The notes beneath the pieces are model-generated. The model saw nothing but the letters and a program-made list of their open reading frames with translations, did not search any database and had not been told where the DNA came from. A stretch of 41,211 nucleotides of DNA. It comes from Rubricella aquisinus. Its GTDB lineage: Bacteria > Pseudomonadota > Alphaproteobacteria > Rhodobacterales > Rhodobacteraceae. The position numbers and the translations under genes were made by a program. Within the stretch, counting starts at the first letter, position 1. The number at the start of each line of letters is the position of its first letter. Location of the stretch: positions 1 through 41,211 of the forward strand of contig NZ_JACIJS010000013.1 in NCBI RefSeq assembly GCF_014199445.1, read 5' to 3'. Below are positions 33,612 through 41,211 of this stretch, piece by piece.

Positions 33612-33908
33612 TTATTTCTGGAATTGTTCGTGGTGACGTATGACTTCCTGAATGATGAAATTCAGGAATTTCTTGGCAAATTCGGGGTCCAGCCCCGCAT
33701 CCGCGCAAAGGGTATTGAGCCGCTCGATCTGGCGCGCTTCGCGGTCCGGATCAGAGGGCGGAAGATCATGCTCGGCCTTGAGCTTGCCCACGGCCTGCGT
33801 GCGCTTGAACCGTTCGGCGAGCGTATAGACGAGGATCGCGTCCAGATTGTCGATGCTGTCGCGCTGCTCAAGCAGGATGGCCTGCGCGCGGGCGGCGGTA
33901 TCGGTCAT
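33612..33908 (-). CDS. Chorismate mutase (AroQ type)
   Basis: A 98-residue all-helical enzyme that converts chorismate to prephenate on the way to Phe and Tyr. The AroQ signature RDSIDNLDAILVYTLAERF (about 16-34) provides the first active-site Arg, and KLKAEHDLPPSDPDREARQIERL the Lys, Asp and Arg residues that follow. Monofunctional, no prephenate dehydratase part. Its ATG overlaps the stop of the upstream GNAT gene (ATGA), and it precedes rpsP. This small gene between ffh and rpsP is a regular part of this block in Rhodobacterales. Confidence 0.94.
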   Translation of the reverse strand: MTDTAARAQAILLEQRDSIDNLDAILVYTLAERFKRTQAVGKLKAEHDLPPSDPDREARQIERLNTLCADAGLDPEFAKKFLNFIIQEVIRHHEQFQK

Positions 33909-34447
33909 GCGGTCCTCCGGTGGTTTGTATCAGTTGCAAGCTGCGCTGGCGCCGGGTGCCGCCAAAGCTGTAGCAGGCCATGGGTTTCGTGCTGATAGTC
34001 ACGCTCATAGACCGCGCCAAGTCGGCTGGCGACGGCCATGGATGCGGTGTTCGCAGGCGCGATCAGACTGATCGCGGTGTCCCAGCCCATCGTGTCATAG
34101 GCATAGCCGCGCGCGGCAAGTGCCGCTTCGGTCGCATAGCCCTTGCCGGTGTGATGGCCAAAGAGGTCCCAGCCGATCTCCCGCTCCGGCCAGCCTTCGG
34201 GCGCGAACATACCGACCAGGCCCACGGTTTCACCGCTGTCTTGCGCTTCCAAAATCCAGCGGCCAAATCCCGCGATCTGCCAGTGCCCAGCTTCCATCGC
34301 CAACATCCGCCACGCAGCAGACCGGGTAAGCGGGCCACCGACAAAGGACGACCGGTCAGAGCCATAGAAAGCCGCAAACACCTCAAAATCCCGCGCCTCA
34401 GGCGCGCGCAGGATCAGCCGATCGGTATGGAGCGTCGGGATCATCAC
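33905..34447 (-). CDS. GNAT-family N-acetyltransferase (RimJ/RimL-like)
   Basis: A 180-residue acetyltransferase of the RimJ/RimL-like GNAT group. The start LHTDRLILRAPEARDFEVFAAFY is typical; the central strand FGRWILEAQDSGETVGLVGMF and the acetyl-CoA motif REIGWDLFGHHTGKGYATEAALA (with HTGKGYA for the RxxGxG/A loop) are clear, and SLIAPANTASMAVASRLGAVYER is the usual closing motif. Substrate unknown: ribosomal protein N-termini, small amines or antibiotics are all possible in this family. It overlaps ffh (stop within ATGA, 34444-34447) and chorismate mutase, so it is translated within this block. Confidence 0.92.
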   Translation of the reverse strand: MMIPTLHTDRLILRAPEARDFEVFAAFYGSDRSSFVGGPLTRSAAWRMLAMEAGHWQIAGFGRWILEAQDSGETVGLVGMFAPEGWPEREIGWDLFGHHTGKGYATEAALAARGYAYDTMGWDTAISLIAPANTASMAVASRLGAVYERDYQHETHGLLQLWRHPAPAQLATDTNHRRTA

Positions 34448-35931
34448 TTCTTCTTACCCATACCCGACAGGTTCGAGGGCAGTTGGGTCCGTGCGAAATC
34501 GGTCAGGTTGGGGTTTGCGGCCCCTGCGCCCGGCATGGCACCGCCCGGCATCCCACCCGGTGGGGTCATGCCGCCGCCCTTGCCCATCAGCGCGCCCAAA
34601 CCGCCGCGCATCAGGCCCTTTTTGCCCATCTTTCCCATCTTCTTCATCGCGTCGGCCATCTGGCGGTGCATTTTCAGAAGTTTGTTGAGGTCGGACACGT
34701 CCATGCCCGCGCCTTTCGCGATCCGCTTTTTGCGGGACGCTTGCAGAAGCTCGGGCTTGCGCCGTTCCTCTTTCGTCATGGATTGGATGAGCGCCACCTG
34801 CCGCTTCAACACCTTGTCATCAAGGCCCGCCGCGTCCATCTGCTTTTGCATTTTGCCCATGCCCGGCAGCATCCCCATGATGCCCTGCATACCGCCCATC
34901 TTCATCATCTGTTCAAGTTGGTTGCGCAGATCGTTCATGTCGAAGCGGCCCGCCTTGAAGCGCTTCATCATGCGCTCGGCTTCTTTCGCCTCGATCTCTT
35001 CCTGCGCTTTCTCGACGAGGGACACGATGTCCCCCATGCCGAGGATCCGGCCCGCGACACGCTCCGGGTGGAATTCCTCTAGCGCGTCCATCTTTTCGCC
35101 AAGGCCCACGAATTTGATCGGCTTGCCGGTCACAGCCCGCATCGACAGAGCCGCCCCCCCGCGCCCGTCGCCATCCATCCGGGTCAGCACCACGCCAGAG
35201 ATGCCGACGCGGGCGTTGAAATTCTCCGCCGTGTTGACCGCATCCTGACCTGTCAGGCCATCGACCACGAGGATGGTTTCATGCGGTTTCGTTTCATTGC
35301 GAACCGCCTCAACCTCCGCCATCAGCGTCTCATCAATCGAGAGACGCCCGGCGGTGTCGAGCATGTAGACGTCATAGCCCGCGAGCGTTGCTTGTTGTTT
35401 CGCGCGCTTGGCGATCTGCACCGCCGTCTGGCCCGGGATGATCGGCAGCGTGTCAACGCCGATCTGCATCCCCAGAATGCCCAATTGCTCCATCGCTGCC
35501 GGGCGCTGGGTATCGAGGGAGGCCATGAGCACACGCTTGCCCTCACGCTCCTTCAGGCGTTTGGCAAGCTTCGCGGTCGTCGTCGTTTTACCCGAGCCTT
35601 GCAGGCCGACCATCAGGATCGGCGCGGGCGGGCTGTCGATCTTCAACGCGCCGGCATGGGCGTCATCGCCCGCCAGCACCTTGATCAACTCGTCATGGAC
35701 GATCTTGACGACCTGTTGACCGGGGGTGACGGATTTGGTGACGGCCTGACCAGTCGCTTTTTCCTTCACCGCATCCACGAAATCGCGCGCGACGGTGAGC
35801 GAAACATCCGCTTCCAGAAGGGCCGTGCGCACTTCGCGCATCGCGGTGGCGACATCCGCCTCATTCAGCGCACCCTGTTTGGTGAGCTTATCGAAGACGC
35901 CGCCTAAGCGGTCTGACAGGTTCTCAAACAT
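34444..35931 (-). CDS. ffh: Signal recognition particle protein Ffh
   Basis: A 495-residue SRP54 homologue. It has an N helical bundle (1 to about 90, FENLSDRLGGVFDKLTKQGALNE), a GTPase domain with G1 GLQGSGKTTT (about 105-114), DTAGR and TRMDGDGRGGAALS, and a C-terminal M domain (about 315-495), unusually rich in Met, that binds the signal peptide and SRP RNA. The tail is Gly/Pro/Met-rich (GGLGALMGKGGGMTPPGGMPGG). With SRP RNA it brings ribosomes making membrane proteins to FtsY. The ATG at 35931 lies at the conserved start with GGGAGGG upstream; the frame to 35967 is not needed. It is first of the ffh-GNAT-chorismate mutase run. No SRP RNA gene is seen nearby. Confidence 0.98.
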   Translation of the reverse strand: MFENLSDRLGGVFDKLTKQGALNEADVATAMREVRTALLEADVSLTVARDFVDAVKEKATGQAVTKSVTPGQQVVKIVHDELIKVLAGDDAHAGALKIDSPPAPILMVGLQGSGKTTTTAKLAKRLKEREGKRVLMASLDTQRPAAMEQLGILGMQIGVDTLPIIPGQTAVQIAKRAKQQATLAGYDVYMLDTAGRLSIDETLMAEVEAVRNETKPHETILVVDGLTGQDAVNTAENFNARVGISGVVLTRMDGDGRGGAALSMRAVTGKPIKFVGLGEKMDALEEFHPERVAGRILGMGDIVSLVEKAQEEIEAKEAERMMKRFKAGRFDMNDLRNQLEQMMKMGGMQGIMGMLPGMGKMQKQMDAAGLDDKVLKRQVALIQSMTKEERRKPELLQASRKKRIAKGAGMDVSDLNKLLKMHRQMADAMKKMGKMGKKGLMRGGLGALMGKGGGMTPPGGMPGGAMPGAGAANPNLTDFARTQLPSNLSGMGKKK

Positions 35932-36128
35932 TTCGCGCCCTCCCGGGACGAGCCTAAAACAATGCAAATCGGCACCGACGGGCGCAACGCGCTGGCCGGT
36001 GGCGATCCCCCCATGATCGGGCGGGACCGGAAGTATATAGGTACTTCCGGAGAGTTATGGGAGGCGTTACGGAAAACCCTCCCCAGAGTCAAGCCTGCAC
36101 CACCCCGGTCAGGGTGGCGCAAGTATCG

Positions 36129-37334
36129 TCAGTCCGTGTATTCCACCTCAAGCCGCAGTGCCGCGTCAGACGTGCCGTGATCAAAGAAGATGTGCAAAGT
36201 GTTCGATCCAGCTTGCACCCCTGTGGCATCCGTCAGATCAATCTCCTGCCACTTACCCGGCGTGCCATGGTCGATTGTTGCGATTGTCTTGTAGATGGGG
36301 CGACCATTTGGCTCCGTCTCATCGGTCAGGAAACACAGTTCAGCCCCGTCCGTCGTTGCGATCCGCATCTTCACGGGCAGGAGGGTATTATCGTGCCATT
36401 TACTGACACCGATATGCGAAACGACAAGGCGCTGATCATTCCGGTCTCCGCTCGCATCCTTCGCCGCGTCATCTTTGGACGGGCTTGGTGGGATAGATAT
36501 CCACCGCGAGCGCCCGTTTTCAGGCAACCAGCCCGATTTGGGGTCGATGGCGTTCGAATGTACCCAATGTCGCGCATCTGATCGTTTTGGCGCGCCACTC
36601 ACCTTTGACGTGTTCGGCGCACAGGCGAAATTCGAGGATCCCTGACCCGTCTTTGACAGTTGGTCTGGGTCTCCTGAGGTATATCCGCTGCTCGATTGAG
36701 TGCGCACCATGAACGGGAAGACGTCATCATGAACGCCCTTCTCACAATAATATTGGTAGGTCACGCCAAGCGCACGCGCGGCCCTCGGATTGCTGGCGGA
36801 CACTTTCAAAACGTCAGAAAGTTTACGGCCATCCCCTAGTTTCTTGACAATCTCGGGCGCTACGTTCATCGAAAGCTCCCGGATGATGATGCCAAAGCGG
36901 CATTCATCTGCACCGTCTAAAGGGGCTTCCATGAAGTCGCCCCAAATCTCGATCTTCCCGGTTGTGTCACCACTCAAGCCTTTGATCGTGACCCCGTGGG
37001 ATGTCATGTGTTCCTTGTTCGCGACAAAGATCAATTTCGAATGAAACGCGGCGTCCATGGCACGAAAGACTGTCTGAACATCAATATTGTAGCTGTCCGG
37101 ATCATCCGGGCCGAAAAACTGCTGGTACAGATCCGCCTCTGCTTTCGGGATGTTCTTGGCCCAGTCCGGACCGTGATGCTGTATCATCTTGAGTGCGGAC
37201 TGCCCCGCGGCCCGAACAGCGCGGAACGCAACATTCGCGGCAAGTGTGACGTCTGCTTCTAAGGTGGGATATTCAGCGGCGCTGGTGCCCTGCCATTCGA
37301 TTTCGATAAGGGGCAAATAGTTCTGATTGGCCAT
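36129..37334 (-). CDS. Unrecognised 401-residue protein, C-terminal beta-sandwich-like
   Basis: I do not recognise this protein. There is no signal peptide or membrane helix. The first part (about 1-170) mixes helices and strands, starting YLPLIEIEWQG and containing NIDVQTVFRAMDAAFHSKLIFVANKEH; the middle (about 200-290) is polar and rich in Ser, Gly, Asp and Lys; the end (about 300-401, VVSHIGVSKWHDNTLLPVKMRI to LHIFFDHGTSDAALRLEVEYTD) alternates strands in the manner of a jelly-roll or binding module. HExxH, Walker motifs or catalytic triads were sought and not seen. Base composition is visibly less GC-rich than the neighbours, which suggests later arrival. The ATG at 37334 is supported by AGGAG 6 bases upstream. 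It is alone, between ffh and a strong terminator. Confidence 0.85.
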   Translation of the reverse strand: MANQNYLPLIEIEWQGTSAAEYPTLEADVTLAANVAFRAVRAAGQSALKMIQHHGPDWAKNIPKAEADLYQQFFGPDDPDSYNIDVQTVFRAMDAAFHSKLIFVANKEHMTSHGVTIKGLSGDTTGKIEIWGDFMEAPLDGADECRFGIIIRELSMNVAPEIVKKLGDGRKLSDVLKVSASNPRAARALGVTYQYYCEKGVHDDVFPFMVRTQSSSGYTSGDPDQLSKTGQGSSNFACAPNTSKVSGAPKRSDARHWVHSNAIDPKSGWLPENGRSRWISIPPSPSKDDAAKDASGDRNDQRLVVSHIGVSKWHDNTLLPVKMRIATTDGAELCFLTDETEPNGRPIYKTIATIDHGTPGKWQEIDLTDATGVQAGSNTLHIFFDHGTSDAALRLEVEYTD

Positions 37335-37456
37335 GCCAACTCCTACTCTGATCATTACGCGGAAAATGGGCCGGGAGGGCGAAAGCGTCGTTTTGAAATG
37401 GCGCTTTGACCTTCACGTCAGACAGGACGGTAACACGCGATACCCACAGCCCAAAC

Positions 37457-37481
37457 AAAAAACCCCCGCTCGGGGCGGGGG
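37457..37481 (-). terminator. Strong intrinsic terminator of the TadG-like gene
   Basis: CCCCCGC (37463-37469) pairs with GCGGGGG (37475-37481) around a 5-nt loop. On the minus strand six T follow (complement of 37457-37462). It lies 26 bp past the stop codon at 37507. Confidence 0.9.
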
Positions 37482-37506
37482 CTTTTATCTCAGTAAGGCG
37501 CGTCGG

Positions 37507-40023
37507 TCAGTTCACCAGCACCGCGTAACTTCGCGTCTTGGTGTTTGGCAGATCGGCTTGCCCCGCGCTGCCGATAAACTCGGCATAGATATGCGCGCGG
37601 CTGATATCTTCGTTCCAGCAGGGGTTGATGCCTTCCGGGTCCGCGCCGTGGGTGCCTTCGATACAGTCATCGACGACCACCGACTCGGTGAGGAAGATAT
37701 CGACCACATCCACCACATCCGCCAGATAGGTATGCGCCATCGCGGGGTCATCCAGACCCGTCAGGCTCACCATGTCCTGTGCACTGCCGCAATTGACCAG
37801 CGTGACGGTCTGGCGGCGGCGCTCGGTGGTCTGGATCGTGTCCGGCGCTGCGGAGAACTGGTAATGCTCCGGCTCCGTCCCGATATAGGTCGTGTCGCGA
37901 CGCAGATCGTTCGACGCGGACGGATCCCACAGATCGCTGAACACCCGCTCCACCGTGCGGTAGCCCTCATACATGGTCGGCGCGTCTGCCACGGCCTGCT
38001 CAATCGCGGAGGTGCCGCTGGTGAGGTCCATCCGGTTCGCGCTTTTGTAGGGCGTGTAGTAGCTGGCGAAATACTCAAGGAAGCTCGCCAATGTCGTCGG
38101 TGCGTTCAACTGGAACACAGGCGACGCGATCCCGGTGTAGTTACACTGGGTGAACGGGCAGGTTGCCTTTGTTTTGGTCACGTTCTGGCCAACGAACTCT
38201 GCCTTCATCGTGCCTTGCCCCGGCACCTGAATGTTCAGGCGGCTGCGCGCGGGGATGGTCCATGTCCACACCGTCTCGGGCGCATCATAGAAATAGGTAT
38301 CCACCGTCACTTGATTTTTCGACGGGTTCGAAAGACGCCAGCCCGAGGACAGCCCGCTTGCCGATGCCCCGAGCGAGGTGAGGTTCATCCGTCCATTCGC
38401 CCATGCGATCGGATCGTTATAGAGCACGAGCGACTCGTCCGTCGGATCAGCACCGCCGCCCGGCGCATCGATATAGGGTGCGAAATCGCAATTCTCCGGA
38501 TCGACAAGGCAGAACCCGCGATACATCGGGCCCCAGCCACTGCCTGCGCCCATCATGTAATGGTTCACGCGCGATGCCGGGTTGGCGATATTGTCGGGAT
38601 AGGCGGCAAGCACACCGCGCATATACTCGATATGCCCACGGGTGAATTCCAGCTCCTCCTGGAGGGCCGCAACCCACTCAAGGTAGATGTTGCGCGATGC
38701 GTCATCCGTGGCCTCATCGGCCTGTTGCTGAAAAAAGGCGATGTCCTCGATCAGGAACTCAATGTCCTGTAGGATGATCTCCTCATCCACCAATTGCACG
38801 GTCTCGATATAGTCTTTGAACTGCTGGCGGTTCAGCAGGCCGTGCACCGCGACATAATCGGCGGCAAAGGCGCTGTTCGCGTCACCGGGGGTATGCAGCA
38901 CACGATCAAGCGGCGCGTCCCACAGATCGAAAATGGTGTTCACACCGGTCGTGATCGTGCCCGGCAGGGCCGCTTTGACCATCACCTGATCGCTGATGCA
39001 CTGCAAACCGGGGTCAATCATCGCCAGAAGGCACATGTCCCGCAGGCGCTCATATTCGGCATCGGTGGTCGGGAAGGTCCAGTCGGAAGTGACGTACTCA
39101 ATCACCGTGCCGTCCGCATCACTGCGCCCACGGCTGCCTCCGCCCCAATCGCCCGTTCCGTTCGGATCTTCGCCTGCGTTGCCGGTATCTTTATCGTTCC
39201 CGACATTGCCGCTGGTGGGGCCACCCCAGCCTGCCTGCTGGAACAGCGCCAGACCTTCCCCGGTGCACACTTCGTTCGGGTCCGCACCGACATAATCATG
39301 CGGGTTCTTCAACAGGCCCAGACGGATGCGGCTGTCATTCGCGGTGAGCCGCGGCTCGTTCAGGTCATCAAGATCGACGGTCAGCAGGAATTGCGCGCCC
39401 GCCTTCTCCGCCATCTTTTCCGCGAAGGTTTCCGCTTCGCCCTCAAACGGGTTGCACATCACCAAGGTGGAGAGCCCCCCGCAGATCGACTCTTCAAGTT
39501 TTGCCACTGCATAGGCCCGCAGCGGGATTGCCGTCGGCCCATCGGCCTCGCCATTGTCACCGACATTGAGGCTCAGAAGCGTCAGGCGCACGGAACTGGG
39601 TGCTGCGACGATCAGCACATACTCTGCCGCCGCCCCATCCAGCGCCTGCGCGCCGGGCGACAAAGCGGCCTCCAGATCAATCATTCCGTCAGACAGGCGC
39701 GGAATGGAGCTGAGGAACACCACATCGCTCAACGTGAAGCTGCCCTGCTCGGTATAATCGGAAGTAGCGGCGACGGACCGCGCGGCAGCCGCGGCGCGGG
39801 TCATGGAATCAGCCCCACCGTCCAGCTCTTCCGCAGCCGCGAGGGCCGCTTTATCGACATAACCCTGCATCTGGGAATGAGCGGAATAGGCGCGGCCAAA
39901 ATCAATGACCATTCCTGAAGCGGTGAACAAAAGCACTGCAAAAATGACCACTTGGATGGCCACAACCGCCTCCGTCTCGCGCCGGAACTGACGCAATCGG
40001 CTTCGTATCTTTGCAATCGACAT
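37507..40023 (-). CDS. Large TadG-like membrane-anchored protein (Flp pilus-type)
   Basis: An 838-residue protein with a TadE/TadG-type N-terminus: a basic start (MSIAKIRSRLRQFRRE), one hydrophobic anchor with the conserved Glu before it (EAVVAIQVVIFAVLLFTASGMVIDFGRAY, about 16-45), then AHSQMQGYVDKAALAAAEELDG as in Flp pilus pseudopilin-like proteins. The remaining 770 residues are predicted outside the membrane. They include several Cys, a Gly/Asp-rich stretch (about 265-300) and a helical, Glu-rich segment (about 425-490). No von Willebrand MIDAS motif (DxSxS) was found. The ATG at 40023 is chosen at this conserved start, with a GGGGGG stretch about 9 bases upstream. The gene stands alone with its own terminator; no tadA, tadB, tadC, cpaB or flp gene is nearby. 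Confidence 0.85.
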   Translation of the reverse strand: MSIAKIRSRLRQFRRETEAVVAIQVVIFAVLLFTASGMVIDFGRAYSAHSQMQGYVDKAALAAAEELDGGADSMTRAAAAARSVAATSDYTEQGSFTLSDVVFLSSIPRLSDGMIDLEAALSPGAQALDGAAAEYVLIVAAPSSVRLTLLSLNVGDNGEADGPTAIPLRAYAVAKLEESICGGLSTLVMCNPFEGEAETFAEKMAEKAGAQFLLTVDLDDLNEPRLTANDSRIRLGLLKNPHDYVGADPNEVCTGEGLALFQQAGWGGPTSGNVGNDKDTGNAGEDPNGTGDWGGGSRGRSDADGTVIEYVTSDWTFPTTDAEYERLRDMCLLAMIDPGLQCISDQVMVKAALPGTITTGVNTIFDLWDAPLDRVLHTPGDANSAFAADYVAVHGLLNRQQFKDYIETVQLVDEEIILQDIEFLIEDIAFFQQQADEATDDASRNIYLEWVAALQEELEFTRGHIEYMRGVLAAYPDNIANPASRVNHYMMGAGSGWGPMYRGFCLVDPENCDFAPYIDAPGGGADPTDESLVLYNDPIAWANGRMNLTSLGASASGLSSGWRLSNPSKNQVTVDTYFYDAPETVWTWTIPARSRLNIQVPGQGTMKAEFVGQNVTKTKATCPFTQCNYTGIASPVFQLNAPTTLASFLEYFASYYTPYKSANRMDLTSGTSAIEQAVADAPTMYEGYRTVERVFSDLWDPSASNDLRRDTTYIGTEPEHYQFSAAPDTIQTTERRRQTVTLVNCGSAQDMVSLTGLDDPAMAHTYLADVVDVVDIFLTESVVVDDCIEGTHGADPEGINPCWNEDISRAHIYAEFIGSAGQADLPNTKTRSYAVLVN

Positions 40024-40182
40024 TTTGAGCACCCCCCAAGGTCCACAGATCAAACTGGCTAGCGCAGGTACCCCCGTAGCTGCGTTAACCCTGTCAGGAA
40101 TACAGAAAACGCGGCAAAAAGCAATGCTTAGTGCCGGTGGCCCCTCTTGCACTGTCGGGGCGATCGGGCCTATTTCCTGCCC

Positions 40183-41082
40183 ATGACCATGATCGTTGCC
40201 GCTCTTTACCATTTCACACCCTTTGAGGCGCTTCCCGCGTTGCGGGAACGGCTGCAAAATGCCTGCGCGGATGCGGGCGTGAAAGGTTCGCTCCTGGTCG
40301 CGGAAGAAGGGATCAACGGGACGATCGCGGGCACGCGCGCGGGCATTGATGCGGCACTCGCCACGATCCGCGCCCTGCCTGGATGCGCCGATCTGGAGTG
40401 GAAGGAAAGCACCGCACAAGAGATGCCGTTTCGCCATATGAAGGTGAAGCTGAAGCGCGAAATCGTGACCATGGGCGCGGGCCCGGTCGATCCGCGCGCG
40501 GCGGTCGGGCGCTATGTAGCGCCCGAGGATTGGAACGCCCTGATCGCCTCCCCCGATGTCGCGGTGATCGACACGCGCAACGATTACGAGGTGGCCATCG
40601 GAACCTTCGAGGGCGCGGTGAACCCCGAAACCACCAGCTTTCGCGATTTCCCCGCATGGTGGGCCGAGAACGCGGACCGGTTCCATAACAAGAAGATCGC
40701 CATGTTCTGCACCGGCGGCATCCGGTGTGAGAAATCCACCAGCTGGCTGCGCGCACAAGGGGTGGAGGATGTCTACCACCTCAAGGGCGGGATCCTGAAA
40801 TATCTCGAAGACGTACCGGAGGAGCAGAGCCTCTGGCGCGGATCATGTTTCGTGTTTGACGAACGGGTGAGCGTGGAACATGGGCTCCGCGAAGGCCCGC
40901 ACAGCCTATGCCGCGCCTGCCGCCGCCCCCTGGCCCCTGCCGATCTTGAGCATCCCGATTATGTCGAAGGGATCTCCTGCGCCACCTGTATCCATGAACA
41001 TACGGATGCAGACCGGAAACGCTTTGCCCAGCGGCAGAAACAAATCGAACTCGCGCGCCAAAGGGGCGGATCGCACCTCTAA
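40183..41082 (+). CDS. trhO: tRNA uridine(34) hydroxylase TrhO (rhodanese family)
   Basis: A 299-residue cytoplasmic protein of the YceA/TrhO group, which uses O2 to make 5-hydroxyuridine at position 34 of tRNAs. It has an N-terminal ferredoxin-like part ([10 protein letters not shown] to about 90, with [16 protein letters not shown]), a rhodanese domain (about 115-215) with the active loop [10 protein letters not shown] (Cys176) and a C-terminal Cys-rich part with CRACRRPL and CATCIHEHT that could bind zinc. All expected parts are present. The ATG at 40183 or the ATG at 40189 may start the protein; neither has a good ribosome binding site, and the TTG-led frame to 40147 adds unlikely residues. 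It is divergent from the TadG-like gene. Confidence 0.94.
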   Translation: MTMIVAALYHFTPFEALPALRERLQNACADAGVKGSLLVAEEGINGTIAGTRAGIDAALATIRALPGCADLEWKESTAQEMPFRHMKVKLKREIVTMGAGPVDPRAAVGRYVAPEDWNALIASPDVAVIDTRNDYEVAIGTFEGAVNPETTSFRDFPAWWAENADRFHNKKIAMFCTGGIRCEKSTSWLRAQGVEDVYHLKGGILKYLEDVPEEQSLWRGSCFVFDERVSVEHGLREGPHSLCRACRRPLAPADLEHPDYVEGISCATCIHEHTDADRKRFAQRQKQIELARQRGGSHL

Positions 41083-41134
41083 GGAGACGCTCCCGCACGT
41101 CGCTGACCCTCCGGGCCGCTCCCTTTGGGCCGGG

Positions 41135-41178
41135 CGCCGCGCCTTGCGGCGCGGCGGTGCCTCCGGCGGGGTATATTT
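41135..41178. repeat. GC hairpin and motif resembling a dispersed Rhodobacteraceae repeat
   Basis: A 9-bp GC stem with a TTGC loop (41135-41156) is followed at once by GCCTCCGGCGGGGTATATTT (41159-41178). I recall this second motif as a sequence found many times between genes in Rhodobacteraceae chromosomes. The hairpin lies 53 bp past trhO and has no T-run. The motif occurs once in this window, so its repeat nature cannot be shown from it. Confidence 0.45.
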
Positions 41179-41211
41179 GAAGAAAGTGAACCACTACCGA
41201 CTGACGTCGGT

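Noticed and set aside
37327-38772. A 481-codon plus-strand frame opposite the TadG-like gene
   Set aside because: It crosses a strong minus-strand terminator, contains no recognisable domain and is antisense to a protein with a clear anchor and a good start.

Overview
The window reads as a chromosomal segment of an alphaproteobacterium, most likely Rhodobacteraceae/Roseobacter group. This rests on a GC-rich composition with GTG starts, the cell-division ATPase MipZ, a CtrA-type box, a phasin with a PhaR-type operator, a protocatechuate pca cluster carrying a BKACE gene, and the rpsP-rimM-trmD-rplS block followed towards ffh by a chorismate mutase and a GNAT gene. No tRNA, rRNA, CRISPR array, insertion sequence or prophage was seen.

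Region 1 (about 0.5-14.0 kb) is the accessory part. It holds a divergent secretion locus laid out like the Vibrio rtxHCA/rtxBDE (MARTX) loci. The minus strand has a small unknown gene, a HlyC/RtxC-like toxin acyltransferase and a 2935-residue repeat protein. The plus strand has a type I secretion ABC transporter and a HlyD-type adaptor. The giant protein has the MARTX-type N-terminus, 20-residue A-type repeats, B-like repeats, C-terminal 18-residue RTX repeats and two copies of a calcium-binding-protein-related C-terminal module. I find no cysteine in it, hence no cysteine protease domain, and I recognise no effector domain. The acyltransferase has Gln and Glu where HlyC has its catalytic His and Asp. 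No rtxE or tolC is present.

Region 2 (14.0-17.3 kb) is a thiamine-precursor salvage operon: TPP riboswitch, YkoF-family protein, then permease, ATPase and binding protein of the ThiXYZ type. Region 3 (17.3-23.1 kb) has two secreted fasciclin-domain proteins, clpB on the minus strand behind a sigma-32 type promoter, a lone SoxX-like cytochrome c, and pyrF.

Region 4 (23.1-27.6 kb, minus strand) is pcaC-pcaH-pcaG-BKACE, then rsmC, clpS and a phasin gene with a well-formed promoter and PhaR-type operator. Region 5 (27.8-31.3 kb) has a D-Ala-D-Ala carboxypeptidase with a SPOR-like tail (plus strand, CtrA-type box upstream), mipZ and rpmE (minus), and an unknown membrane protein.

Region 6 (31.4-35.9 kb, minus) is the translation/secretion block ffh, GNAT, chorismate mutase, rpsP, rimM, trmD and rplS. 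Region 7 (36.1-41.2 kb) has an unrecognised 401-residue protein, a large TadG-like anchored protein ending at a strong terminator, the tRNA-hydroxylating rhodanese TrhO, and a short motif at the right edge that resembles a dispersed Rhodobacteraceae repeat.
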